A stretch of 64,000 nucleotides of DNA, from assembly GCA_937120535.1 (NCBI GenBank), contig CAKZJX010000136.1:1-64000 (forward strand), written 5' to 3'. Made by a program: the position numbers and the translations under genes. Below, one piece after another: positions 21,034 through 28,717 of this stretch. The number at the start of each line of letters is the position of its first letter. Within the stretch, counting starts at the first letter, position 1. This stretch comes from an uncultured Anaerolineae bacterium (GTDB lineage: Bacteria; Chloroflexota; Anaerolineae; Anaerolineales; Villigracilaceae). The notes below the pieces were generated by a model. That model saw only the letters and a program-made list of their open reading frames with translations. It was not told the origin of the DNA and did no database searches.

Positions 21034-21396
21034 TTAGTCGCGCTCATCTTCTGCTGCGTCGTCCTCGCCGGTGTCGATTTCGAACGTTACCTCGTCACTG
21101 TCCAAGTAGATCCACAGTAGCAGGACATCCCCTTCAGGAGTGGAAACGCTGCGCGCCGCTGCGATCGGCACGCGTTGTTCGATGCCTATTTCATTCCGGT
21201 AGTAAAGATGGATGTCGGTTTTGTTGCGCCAAGCGCGATGGCAACGCTCCACCAGGGCCGGCCCGTTGAACGTGCGCAAGCGAGTGAGAAATAGCTGAGA
21301 AAAGTGAGGCCCTTCGTTCAAGCCCATGGCCCACCCGTCATGGACCGATTCAAGCAGCGGAGGAGGCCCTTCGATTATGGTAATCCGATCGTCCAT
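21034..21396 (-). CDS. Hypothetical acidic-tailed protein
   Basis: ~120 aa, plausible coding composition; no family recognised. Start uncertain (21396 or 21423). Confidence 0.5.
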   Translation of the reverse strand: MDDRITIIEGPPPLLESVHDGWAMGLNEGPHFSQLFLTRLRTFNGPALVERCHRAWRNKTDIHLYYRNEIGIEQRVPIAAARSVSTPEGDVLLLWIYLDSDEVTFEIDTGEDDAAEDERD

Positions 21397-21853
21397 TATG
21401 AAACCTATGTCATAGAAAATCATACCATAAAATAAAGCGAAAAAACGATCTCTGTAAGTGATTGTTCTAAAGTTGGTAAAAATGTGGTTAAAGGTTATGA
21501 GGCAGTCCGAAAACTACCTGACAACCCATGAAGAAGGAGCGCACTGAGATACGCCCGAATCTGATTTTACCAAAAGTTGAGCCGACCGAATATGAATTCC
21601 CAGCCCTGTTCGTTTACCCATCTTTTTTGGAGCAGTCGCCCGATCTCTATATAGATTGGCTCACGCAGAAACACAAAGATCTAGATCATCTGCTTGTCTC
21701 AAAAACTTTTTTGGCCGCTTCTCCCATTGCCAGGATACGCCGATCCACGTAGAATGGGCCTTAGGCGTTGCGGGAGCTGTCCTCTGAGCGCAGCCGTAAG
21801 GGCAGATTTGTTGCCGGTGTGGAACTTCCAGCCTACCTGAAAGGAGAAGAGGG

Positions 21854-22801
21854 ATGATGAACTGGTTAGGTGACAGCCGTCTGTTTGTGTTGGCGCGCCA
21901 AAGCAAGCGTCTGCCGCATTGGGCGGTCTCTCTGGCGGTTGCAATCGCTATTCTGCTGTTGGCTAATTTTGCCGCGCTGCCCCTGTTGGTCTTGTTATTC
22001 ATCTTTTACGGGCCATCGGCTATGGATATGGTGTTGGGGGGGTTCCAGGATCAGCCGCCCCTGCTGGGCGCGTTCTGGCAAAGTGTGTTTCTTGTTTTCT
22101 CCTTTGGATCGATCATGGTTCTGCTGGCCCTCTGGGTTACGCTGGTGGAAAAGCGATCGCCGGCGACGCTAGGGTTTGAACGCTCTGGTTGGCTCCAGAA
22201 GTATGTGCGCGGCTTTGGGGTGGGAATCCTCATGATGGCCGGCGTGGTTGGGGTCTTGGCGTTGTTTGGAAGCGCTACTTTAGAGGAGACCGCTGTTCGT
22301 CCAATACATCCGGCTGCGTTGGGTGGGGTATTGATCATCGGGGTTGGGTGGCTGGTTCAGGGCGCTGCCGAAGAGGCGTTGACTCGGGGATGGATGTTAC
22401 CGACCTTGGGGGTGCGCTATCGGCCTTGGGTGGGTATTCTGATCTCTTCGTTGGTGTTTGCTGTCTTCCACGGTCTCAATCCGAATTTGAATGCCCTGGC
22501 GCTGATCAATTTGGCGTTGTTTGGCTTGTTCGCAGCGCTGTATGCCCTGCGCGAGGGATCGCTGTGGGGCATTTCAGCCCTGCATTCGGCTTGGAATTGG
22601 GCCCAAGGCAATCTGTTCGGCCTGGAGGTAAGCGGCGTCTCGCCGATCGGGGGCAGTATGCTCAACCTGATGGAGACTGGGCCGGATTGGTTCACGGGGG
22701 GTGCGTTCGGCCCGGAGGCCGGCTTGGCGGTTACGCTGGTGTTGTGTTTGGGAATTGGGATGTTGTTGGTTGGGTTGAAGGAACGGCGCATAGTGCTATA
22801 A
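21854..22801 (+). CDS. CPBP family intramembrane metalloprotease
   Basis: Polytopic; EEALTRGWMLPTLG and FAVFHGLNPN motifs; SD AAGGAGAAGAGGG. Confidence 0.88.
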   Translation: MMNWLGDSRLFVLARQSKRLPHWAVSLAVAIAILLLANFAALPLLVLLFIFYGPSAMDMVLGGFQDQPPLLGAFWQSVFLVFSFGSIMVLLALWVTLVEKRSPATLGFERSGWLQKYVRGFGVGILMMAGVVGVLALFGSATLEETAVRPIHPAALGGVLIIGVGWLVQGAAEEALTRGWMLPTLGVRYRPWVGILISSLVFAVFHGLNPNLNALALINLALFGLFAALYALREGSLWGISALHSAWNWAQGNLFGLEVSGVSPIGGSMLNLMETGPDWFTGGAFGPEAGLAVTLVLCLGIGMLLVGLKERRIVL

Positions 22802-22809
22802 TCCATCCC

Positions 22810-23634
22810 ATGGATCTGCGATCGGGCTTCCTCACCATAACCGTTCTCTTGGTCCTATTTGCCGTTCTCCTGGTGCGCAACGGCTTGCGCCAATTGCAGG
22901 CAGCCCATAAGCTGACGTTCTACCGACTGCGTCGGGCGCGCATTTCGGCGGCATTGTGGGCGTTTGGGGGAGCCTTGGCCTTGATCGCCTTGGCGGTCCT
23001 GCTCCCGACCGTGGGCCTGCAAGCGGTGTTTGAAATCTATCCGCCTACGCCCACCCTTGCCCCTACGCTCACCCCTTCCTTGACGCCGACCATTACCCTC
23101 TCGCCCACCATCACTCTGACCCCCACCATCACCGACACGCCCTTGTATACGGATACACCCACGATTACCCCCACTCCGTTTCTGCCCCTGGTGGTCGAAG
23201 TGCAGTTCTCCAGCATTGTCACGCCTAATCCGAAGGCGGTCATCAGCCCGCTGGTGTTCTCTACCCAAGTGGAGCGAGGCTTGCCTAAGAATCCTTCCAC
23301 CGTATTCCGCAACCCGATCGCCCGCATTTACGCTACTTTTTCCTACGACAACATGACTCCCGGCGCCCAATGGAGCGCCATTTGGTATCGTAATGGCGAA
23401 TATGTGTATCATGAGACATATCCGTGGAACGGCAGCACCGGCGGATACTATTACAGCGAGTGCGCCTCGCCGGCCGGCGGTTGGCTGCCCGGCGTGTATA
23501 CCGTGCACATCTTCGTCGGATTGACCTTCAAACAAGGCGGTTCCTTCACCGTAGAAGGCGTGCCTCCGCTCACTCCGACTCCAACCATCACCCACACGCC
23601 AACTTTGACACCGAGCGCTACCCCCACCCCATAA
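22810..23634 (+). CDS. TM-anchored surface protein with Thr/Pro-rich stalk and C-terminal TP tail
   Basis: MDLRSGFLTITVLLVLFAVLLV..., PTPTLAPTLTPSLTPTITL stalk, beta-rich module, TPTPTITHTPTLTPSATPTP tail. The longer ORF start at 22189 is out of frame with the CPBP gene and rejected. Confidence 0.7.
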   Translation: MDLRSGFLTITVLLVLFAVLLVRNGLRQLQAAHKLTFYRLRRARISAALWAFGGALALIALAVLLPTVGLQAVFEIYPPTPTLAPTLTPSLTPTITLSPTITLTPTITDTPLYTDTPTITPTPFLPLVVEVQFSSIVTPNPKAVISPLVFSTQVERGLPKNPSTVFRNPIARIYATFSYDNMTPGAQWSAIWYRNGEYVYHETYPWNGSTGGYYYSECASPAGGWLPGVYTVHIFVGLTFKQGGSFTVEGVPPLTPTPTITHTPTLTPSATPTP

Positions 23635-23667
23635 GAGATTCCCCTTTCCAGGAGGTCCTGCACCGTC

Positions 23668-24147
23668 ATGTCTACCAAAGCGTTTCAGGATTACTATCCG
23701 GATTACTTTGCCGTATGCTATGGCTGTGGACGCCTCAACGAGCACGGCCTGCAGCTTAAGAGTTATTGGGACGGCGAGGAGACGGTCAGCTATTTTAAGC
23801 CCCAGCCCTATCATACCGCCGTGTCTGGCTATGTGTATGGCGGGTTGCTAGCCTCCTTGATAGATTGTCATGGTACAGGCACGGCCGCTGCGGCCGGCTA
23901 TCGTGCCGAAGGCCGCGAGATGGATACCGACCCCCCCTTGCGTTATCTGACGGCCTCGTTGCACGTGGAGTATCTTAAACCCACCCCTCTTGGACCAGTG
24001 TTGGAAGTGCGGGGACGGATCAAAGAGGTGAAAGGGAGAAAAGTGATCGTGGAAGAGTGGATCCTCGCCAACGGTGAGGTCACAGTGCGCGGCGAGGTGG
24101 TGGCGGTTCAGGTGCCGGAGCAGATGGTGAAGGAGTTGTTGCGCTAG
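23668..24147 (+). CDS. PaaI-family hotdog thioesterase
   Basis: CYGCGRLNEHGLQLKSYWDGEE, GYVYGGLLASLIDCHGTGTAAA. Confidence 0.85.
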   Translation: MSTKAFQDYYPDYFAVCYGCGRLNEHGLQLKSYWDGEETVSYFKPQPYHTAVSGYVYGGLLASLIDCHGTGTAAAAGYRAEGREMDTDPPLRYLTASLHVEYLKPTPLGPVLEVRGRIKEVKGRKVIVEEWILANGEVTVRGEVVAVQVPEQMVKELLR

Positions 24148-24189
24148 GAGAGCTCGTCCGATTCCTGTTCCCCTTAGTTGCTTACAAAG

Positions 24190-24361
24190 ATACCCCGCTG
24201 TTGCCGTGTGCAACCGAGTTTTGGACCTGCTTTCGCAGGTGGGCCCCGATCGGGAAACGCCGCCTTGGCTCAGGCCTATCGCGTTGTTTCCACGAAAAGG
24301 GGGGCCCTTGTTGTGGGTGTTGGCCCAAAACGTGATTGTTGCATCACGCGCACAGCAGGGC
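24190..24361 (-). ncRNA. Structured RNA with 6S-RNA-like architecture
   Basis: Long imperfect hairpin: closing stem 24193-24227/24322-24360, central bubble with ACCTGC-GAAA-GCAGGT hairpin (GNRA loop on - strand), terminal stem starting GGGCCCC/GGGGCCC (24241-24247/24301-24307). TGnTATAAG extended -10 (24373-24368) predicts a start at about 24361. Confidence 0.55.
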
Positions 24362-24456
24362 GTTATTCTTATACCATAAATTGGGCGGGGGCAATAGAGA
24401 ATTATGAGAGTTTTGAGGATAGGGTTTGGCCGGCGAGAGGCGCTCTTGAGGCCGGC

Positions 24457-26274
24457 TCAATCGACGCGCAGCAGATCACGCGCTTTTTCCACATACGCCA
24501 AGCTCTGATGGCGAAAGTACGTGTTGTACAGATCGGCATAATGGCCGCCTCGAGCCAACAATTGATCGTGCCTGCCCTCTTCGATGATGGCCCCTTTTTG
24601 CATCACCACGATCCGATCGGCTGCCTTGACGGTAGAAAGACGGTGAGCAATCAGGATGCTCGTCGCTCGTTGGAGGATCAAATTCAAGGCCTGTTGAATC
24701 TGCCACTCGGTGAACGGGTCAATGCTAGCCGTGGCTTCATCTAAGATGAAAATCGAAGGACGTTGGACGAGCACCCGCATCAACGCCACCAATTGGCGCT
24801 GTCCCATCGAAAGGCGGTTCCCGCGCTCGCCCACCTGGGTATCTAACCCATCGGGCAGGGTTTCCAGCCATTCTCCATCGCCGATCTGGCGCGCCAGGTG
24901 AAGGATGTAGGTGTCGGAGATGCCCGGGGCGGCGTAACGGATGTTTTCAGCCACCGTCCCGGAAAATAAGAAGGGGATCTGGGAGACGATTCCCAGCTGG
25001 CGACGGTAGGAGACCAAATCGAAGGTGCGAACGTCGCAGCCGTCCACGATCAGCGAGCCGGCCTGGAATTCGTAAAAGCGCGCGATCAGCTTGGCTACCG
25101 AGGATTTTCCAGCGCCAGTATGCCCCACCAAGGCGACCGTCTCGCCGGCGTGAATGGTTAGGTTGAAATCTTCTAGGACGGGTTCCCCCTCTCTGTATCG
25201 GAAGTAGACATGCTCGAAGCGGATCTCGCCTTTGAGGCGTTCGATAACCCGCGAGTCGATTTGAACCACGTTGGGATCGGCGTCGATCAAGGCAAAGACG
25301 CGCTCAGCGGCGGCTAGCCCAGATTGGATCTGGGCCCAGAACGAGGACAGGTTCATGATGGGGAACATGAAATTATCCAAGCTCAGCAGGAACAGATACC
25401 AGGCTCCGGCGGTGATCAGCCCCTCGCCGATCGCCTGGCCGCCTGCATAGACCAGGATAGCAATAAAGACGCCGCTCATGCCGTTCAGAATCGGGAACAC
25501 CAGTGAGAGCACCAGCCCGCGCCGCACGTTGACCTGATAAGACATGCGGTTTGCCTGATCGAAGGTAGCGTAGATGTTGTGTTCCTGGCGGAAGTTCTTG
25601 GCGATGGCAATGCCGCTGACGGTTTCTTTGATAGCAGCGTTGACATCAGCCATGGCCTGCATGCCGCGGCGGGTGACGCGCCGTGCCAGCCCGCGAAACC
25701 CAATGGCAAAGCCAAAAACCACTGGCAAGAAGGCGACCATCAACCAGGCCATGCGCAGCTCGATGCGGAACAGGATGATCCCCAGCAGGGTTGCCTGAAA
25801 GACCTGAGCGATCACGTCGGTCAGGATGACGACCAGTTGGCCGAAGTCGTTGGTGTCGGAGGTGATGCGCGAGAGGATGCGTCCGGAGGAGAACTGGTCG
25901 TAGAACGAAAGGTCGTGTTCGGCGGCGGCACGAACGGCATGTTCGCGCAATTGGAGTACGACATCGCCGACGGCACGCAACGTCAGACTGCGTCGCGCCC
26001 AGTTGAATCCCCAGTGGGCAACGCCGAGGATCAACATGCCGATGCCGATCAGGACGATCGCCCCGAGGGTGGGTTGTTCGCCCAGCGCGTCTACCACTCG
26101 ACCTACGAGGACCGGCAGAGCGGCGTTGAGTACGGAGAGCAGGATCACCAGCAGGGCGACTAGACTCAGCCGTCTGGCTTGGGGACGGAAATAGGCGGCA
26201 ATGCGCCGAGCTAGCTCTCGATCGGAGTATTGACGATCGTATGTTTCGAGGTTGAGGCCGGCAAAGAATCCCAT
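24457..26274 (-). CDS. ABC transporter, fused permease/ATP-binding (exporter type)
   Basis: Walker A GHTGAGKSSVAK, signature LSMGQRQLVALMR, Walker B IFILDEATASID, six TM helices. Confidence 0.94.
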   Translation of the reverse strand: MGFFAGLNLETYDRQYSDRELARRIAAYFRPQARRLSLVALLVILLSVLNAALPVLVGRVVDALGEQPTLGAIVLIGIGMLILGVAHWGFNWARRSLTLRAVGDVVLQLREHAVRAAAEHDLSFYDQFSSGRILSRITSDTNDFGQLVVILTDVIAQVFQATLLGIILFRIELRMAWLMVAFLPVVFGFAIGFRGLARRVTRRGMQAMADVNAAIKETVSGIAIAKNFRQEHNIYATFDQANRMSYQVNVRRGLVLSLVFPILNGMSGVFIAILVYAGGQAIGEGLITAGAWYLFLLSLDNFMFPIMNLSSFWAQIQSGLAAAERVFALIDADPNVVQIDSRVIERLKGEIRFEHVYFRYREGEPVLEDFNLTIHAGETVALVGHTGAGKSSVAKLIARFYEFQAGSLIVDGCDVRTFDLVSYRRQLGIVSQIPFLFSGTVAENIRYAAPGISDTYILHLARQIGDGEWLETLPDGLDTQVGERGNRLSMGQRQLVALMRVLVQRPSIFILDEATASIDPFTEWQIQQALNLILQRATSILIAHRLSTVKAADRIVVMQKGAIIEEGRHDQLLARGGHYADLYNTYFRHQSLAYVEKARDLLRVD

Positions 26275-26301
26275 CGGCAGAAGCGCAAGGTGCGAGCAGG
26301 A

Positions 26302-27576
26302 TCAGGCGGTTCGGGAGTAGCCTACGTTTACTGAGTATACCCGTCCTTTTTTGATCACCTGATGGACCAGGTTGGTGCCATAGCGGTAGCCAAGGTGACG
26401 GTAATCGTTGACCGATAGGATGAGCAGGTCAGCTTGCTTGCCCACTTCGATCGAGCCAATGCGATCGGCGCAACGGATCGCATGGGCGGCGTTGATGGTG
26501 GCAGCTGCGATGGCCTGGGCGGGGGTCAATTTCATCGTGCGGCAAGCTAGGGCGATGACAAATTGCATGGATTCGTTCCAGGTGGTGCCGGGGTTGCAAT
26601 CGCTGGCCAGGGCCAGGATGGCGCCGGCCTCCAGCAGGTCATGGGCTGGAGTGTATTGGCACTCGGCTAGGCCGAAGGGCGTGCAGGGCAGGGAAACCGC
26701 TACCGTGTCGGAGCTGCCTAGGGCGGCAAAGTCGGCCGGAGAGCTTTTGACCAGGTGATCGGCGGAGGCTGCGCCCAGTTCTACAGCCAGGCGTACACCG
26801 CCCAGGTTCTCAAACTCGTCGGCGTGGATCTTGAGCGGGAAGCCGAGTTCCCGAGCGCGGGTCAGGATCTGACGCGATTGTTCGAGCGTGAACACTCCTT
26901 TCTCGCAGAAGACGTCCACAAAGGGCAGAGGGCGGCCAGGGGCATGGGTTTCCCACCAGTCTCGGGCCATGGGCAGCATGAGGTTGACGATCTCGTCTAC
27001 GTATTCTTGGGGATGATCGCGATATTCGGGCGGGATGGCATGGGCTGGCATGAAGGTGATGGCCAGTTCGAGGGGGCCTTCTTCATCCAGGGCAAGCAGG
27101 GCTTTGAGCAGGCGCAGTTCGCTGGCGGCATTCAAGCCGTAACCGGTTTTGGCTTCGGCGGTGGTGGTGCCATAGGCAAACATCCGCACCAGGCGCGAGC
27201 GAGTCTGAGCGGCGAGCGATTCTAGGCTAGCGACACGGGTGGCTTTAACGGTTGAGATGATGCCGCCGCCGGCGGCCAGGATGTCGAGGTAGGGCATGCC
27301 GGCCATCTTCATCTCAAATTCACCGGCCCGGTCGCCGGCCCAGATCAGATGGGTGTGAGGATCGACAAAGCCGGGCATCACCACGCAGTGGTTGGCGTCG
27401 AGGGTGGGTTCGTCGGGGTAGGCGGCGCGCAGGTCGTCGGTCCTGCCGACGGCAACAATGGTCTCTTCGCGGATCAATACGGCGCCATCTTCGATGATGC
27501 CTAGCCGACCCAGCTCGCGCCCACGCTGGGGGCCACCGGCCAGGGTGAGGAGTTGGGAGGCAGAATGGATGAGCAT
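26302..27576 (-). CDS. hutI: Imidazolonepropionase
   Basis: MPGFVDPHTHLIWAGDRAGEFEMKMAG, GYGLNAASELRLLKAL, HADEFENLGGVRLAVELGAASADHL, LASDCNPGTTWNESM. Confidence 0.94.
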   Translation of the reverse strand: MLIHSASQLLTLAGGPQRGRELGRLGIIEDGAVLIREETIVAVGRTDDLRAAYPDEPTLDANHCVVMPGFVDPHTHLIWAGDRAGEFEMKMAGMPYLDILAAGGGIISTVKATRVASLESLAAQTRSRLVRMFAYGTTTAEAKTGYGLNAASELRLLKALLALDEEGPLELAITFMPAHAIPPEYRDHPQEYVDEIVNLMLPMARDWWETHAPGRPLPFVDVFCEKGVFTLEQSRQILTRARELGFPLKIHADEFENLGGVRLAVELGAASADHLVKSSPADFAALGSSDTVAVSLPCTPFGLAECQYTPAHDLLEAGAILALASDCNPGTTWNESMQFVIALACRTMKLTPAQAIAAATINAAHAIRCADRIGSIEVGKQADLLILSVNDYRHLGYRYGTNLVHQVIKKGRVYSVNVGYSRTA

Positions 27577-27723
27577 AGTGGTCGTGGAGGGGTCAATCTA
27601 ACGGTTCGTGCGAGGGCATGCAGTTCCCGAAGGGGGTTCAAAGCGGACAAGAAGAGGGATCGAAGCAGCCCGCCCCCGATCAGAAGTAGGCATCGGCCGT
27701 TTGCCGGCTCGTTTGGGCCGGCA

Positions 27724-28101
27724 TCAATTGTAGGGAGCCAGGAATTGGAAGTAGGCAAAGGCCAGGGCCGACAGGGCATAGAAGAGAATCATCACCCAAC
27801 CGAACCAACCGAAGACGCCGGTCAGGGTGGCGTTGAGGCAGATCACAAAGCCCAACACGCCGGCGACCAAGTTGGCGGAGTTGATGGCCGAACGGGCCGA
27901 TCGGTCTTGCACCTCGCGGGAGGCTAGCGTGGTCAAGCCGATGGCCATCAGGGCCGCGGCCAGCAATTGGGTGAGAGTGGTGGTGTCGCGGGTGTTTTCG
28001 AGACCAAGCAGGTTCAACATCACCGGGGTCATCAACAACAGGGCGAGGGCGAGGATCAGGGTGATGACAGCATGGGCTAGGTAAAGGATGCGCAGGTTCA
28101 T
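27724..28101 (-). CDS. Small membrane protein of unknown function
   Basis: 125 aa, four predicted TM helices, SD AGGAGG 6-7 nt upstream of ATG. Confidence 0.7.
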   Translation of the reverse strand: MNLRILYLAHAVITLILALALLLMTPVMLNLLGLENTRDTTTLTQLLAAALMAIGLTTLASREVQDRSARSAINSANLVAGVLGFVICLNATLTGVFGWFGWVMILFYALSALAFAYFQFLAPYN

Positions 28102-28103
28102 TC

Positions 28104-28666
28104 TTACCTCCTGAGGGGGAGAGAGATGACTCGGGTGAGGCGGGGGCCGGCTGGCGATAGAGGAAGAGCAGATGCTCGCGGTCGACGCGCTCCGCTACCC
28201 AGCCGGGCATCTCGGAGCATACGGTGACCAAGCGGGCGTGAGGGGCCTGCTCCAAGCGGGCGAGTAGACGGGGCTGCAGGCGCTGCAACACGTCTGGCGT
28301 GGCGTAGAGGAAGATCACATCGGCTGGGGGCAGGTCAGCTCGGTAGAAGTCGCCCCAGCGGATGCGGACGCGCTTGGCCACCCCTGCCCGGTAGACGTTC
28401 CAGAGCGCCGCCAGGCATTGGATCGGCCCGATCTCAATGCCGGTGGCGAGGGCTCCGAATTCGCGGGCGGCGATTACCAGCACCCGCCCATCGCCAGACC
28501 CCAGGTCGAGGGCCGCCTCACCAGGTCGGAGGTCCGCCAGGCAAAGCGCTGCTCGAATGCGTTCGGGCGAGGTGAGAACGGTGGGGAGGCTGTAGAGCGC
28601 CGGGACCAGGATCCACAGTATTCCTAGAACGCCGATCCCTCCCAGCAGAACAACCAGCCAGAACAT
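28104..28666 (-). CDS. Class I SAM methyltransferase-like membrane-anchored protein; apparent frameshift near 3' end
   Basis: GEAALDLGSGDGRVLVIAAREFGALATGIEIGPIQCLAALWN. ORF track runs out of frame over 27724-28101; a 1-nt frame change would stop at TAA 28106-28104. Confidence 0.7.
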
Positions 28667-28717
28667 GGAAGAATGGTATCATACTTTCTCAAAACTGTGC
28701 TTGTCTCGGAGGAAGTC

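Noticed and set aside
22189-22809. N-terminal ~200 aa of ORF 22189-23634
   Set aside because: Overlaps the CPBP protease out of frame; the real protein starts at MDLRSG (22810).
23040-23170. Repetitive ACCCCCACC-type DNA as CRISPR or satellite
   Set aside because: In-frame Thr/Pro stalk codons (also at 36510-36600 and 39610-39750); no spacer/repeat periodicity.
24178-24744. 188-aa ORF on + strand
   Set aside because: Crosses the structured RNA candidate and the antisense 3' end of the ABC transporter; no family features.
27680-28100. C-terminal ~140 aa of the methyltransferase ORF
   Set aside because: Out-of-frame reading over a convincing membrane-protein gene; better explained by a frameshift.
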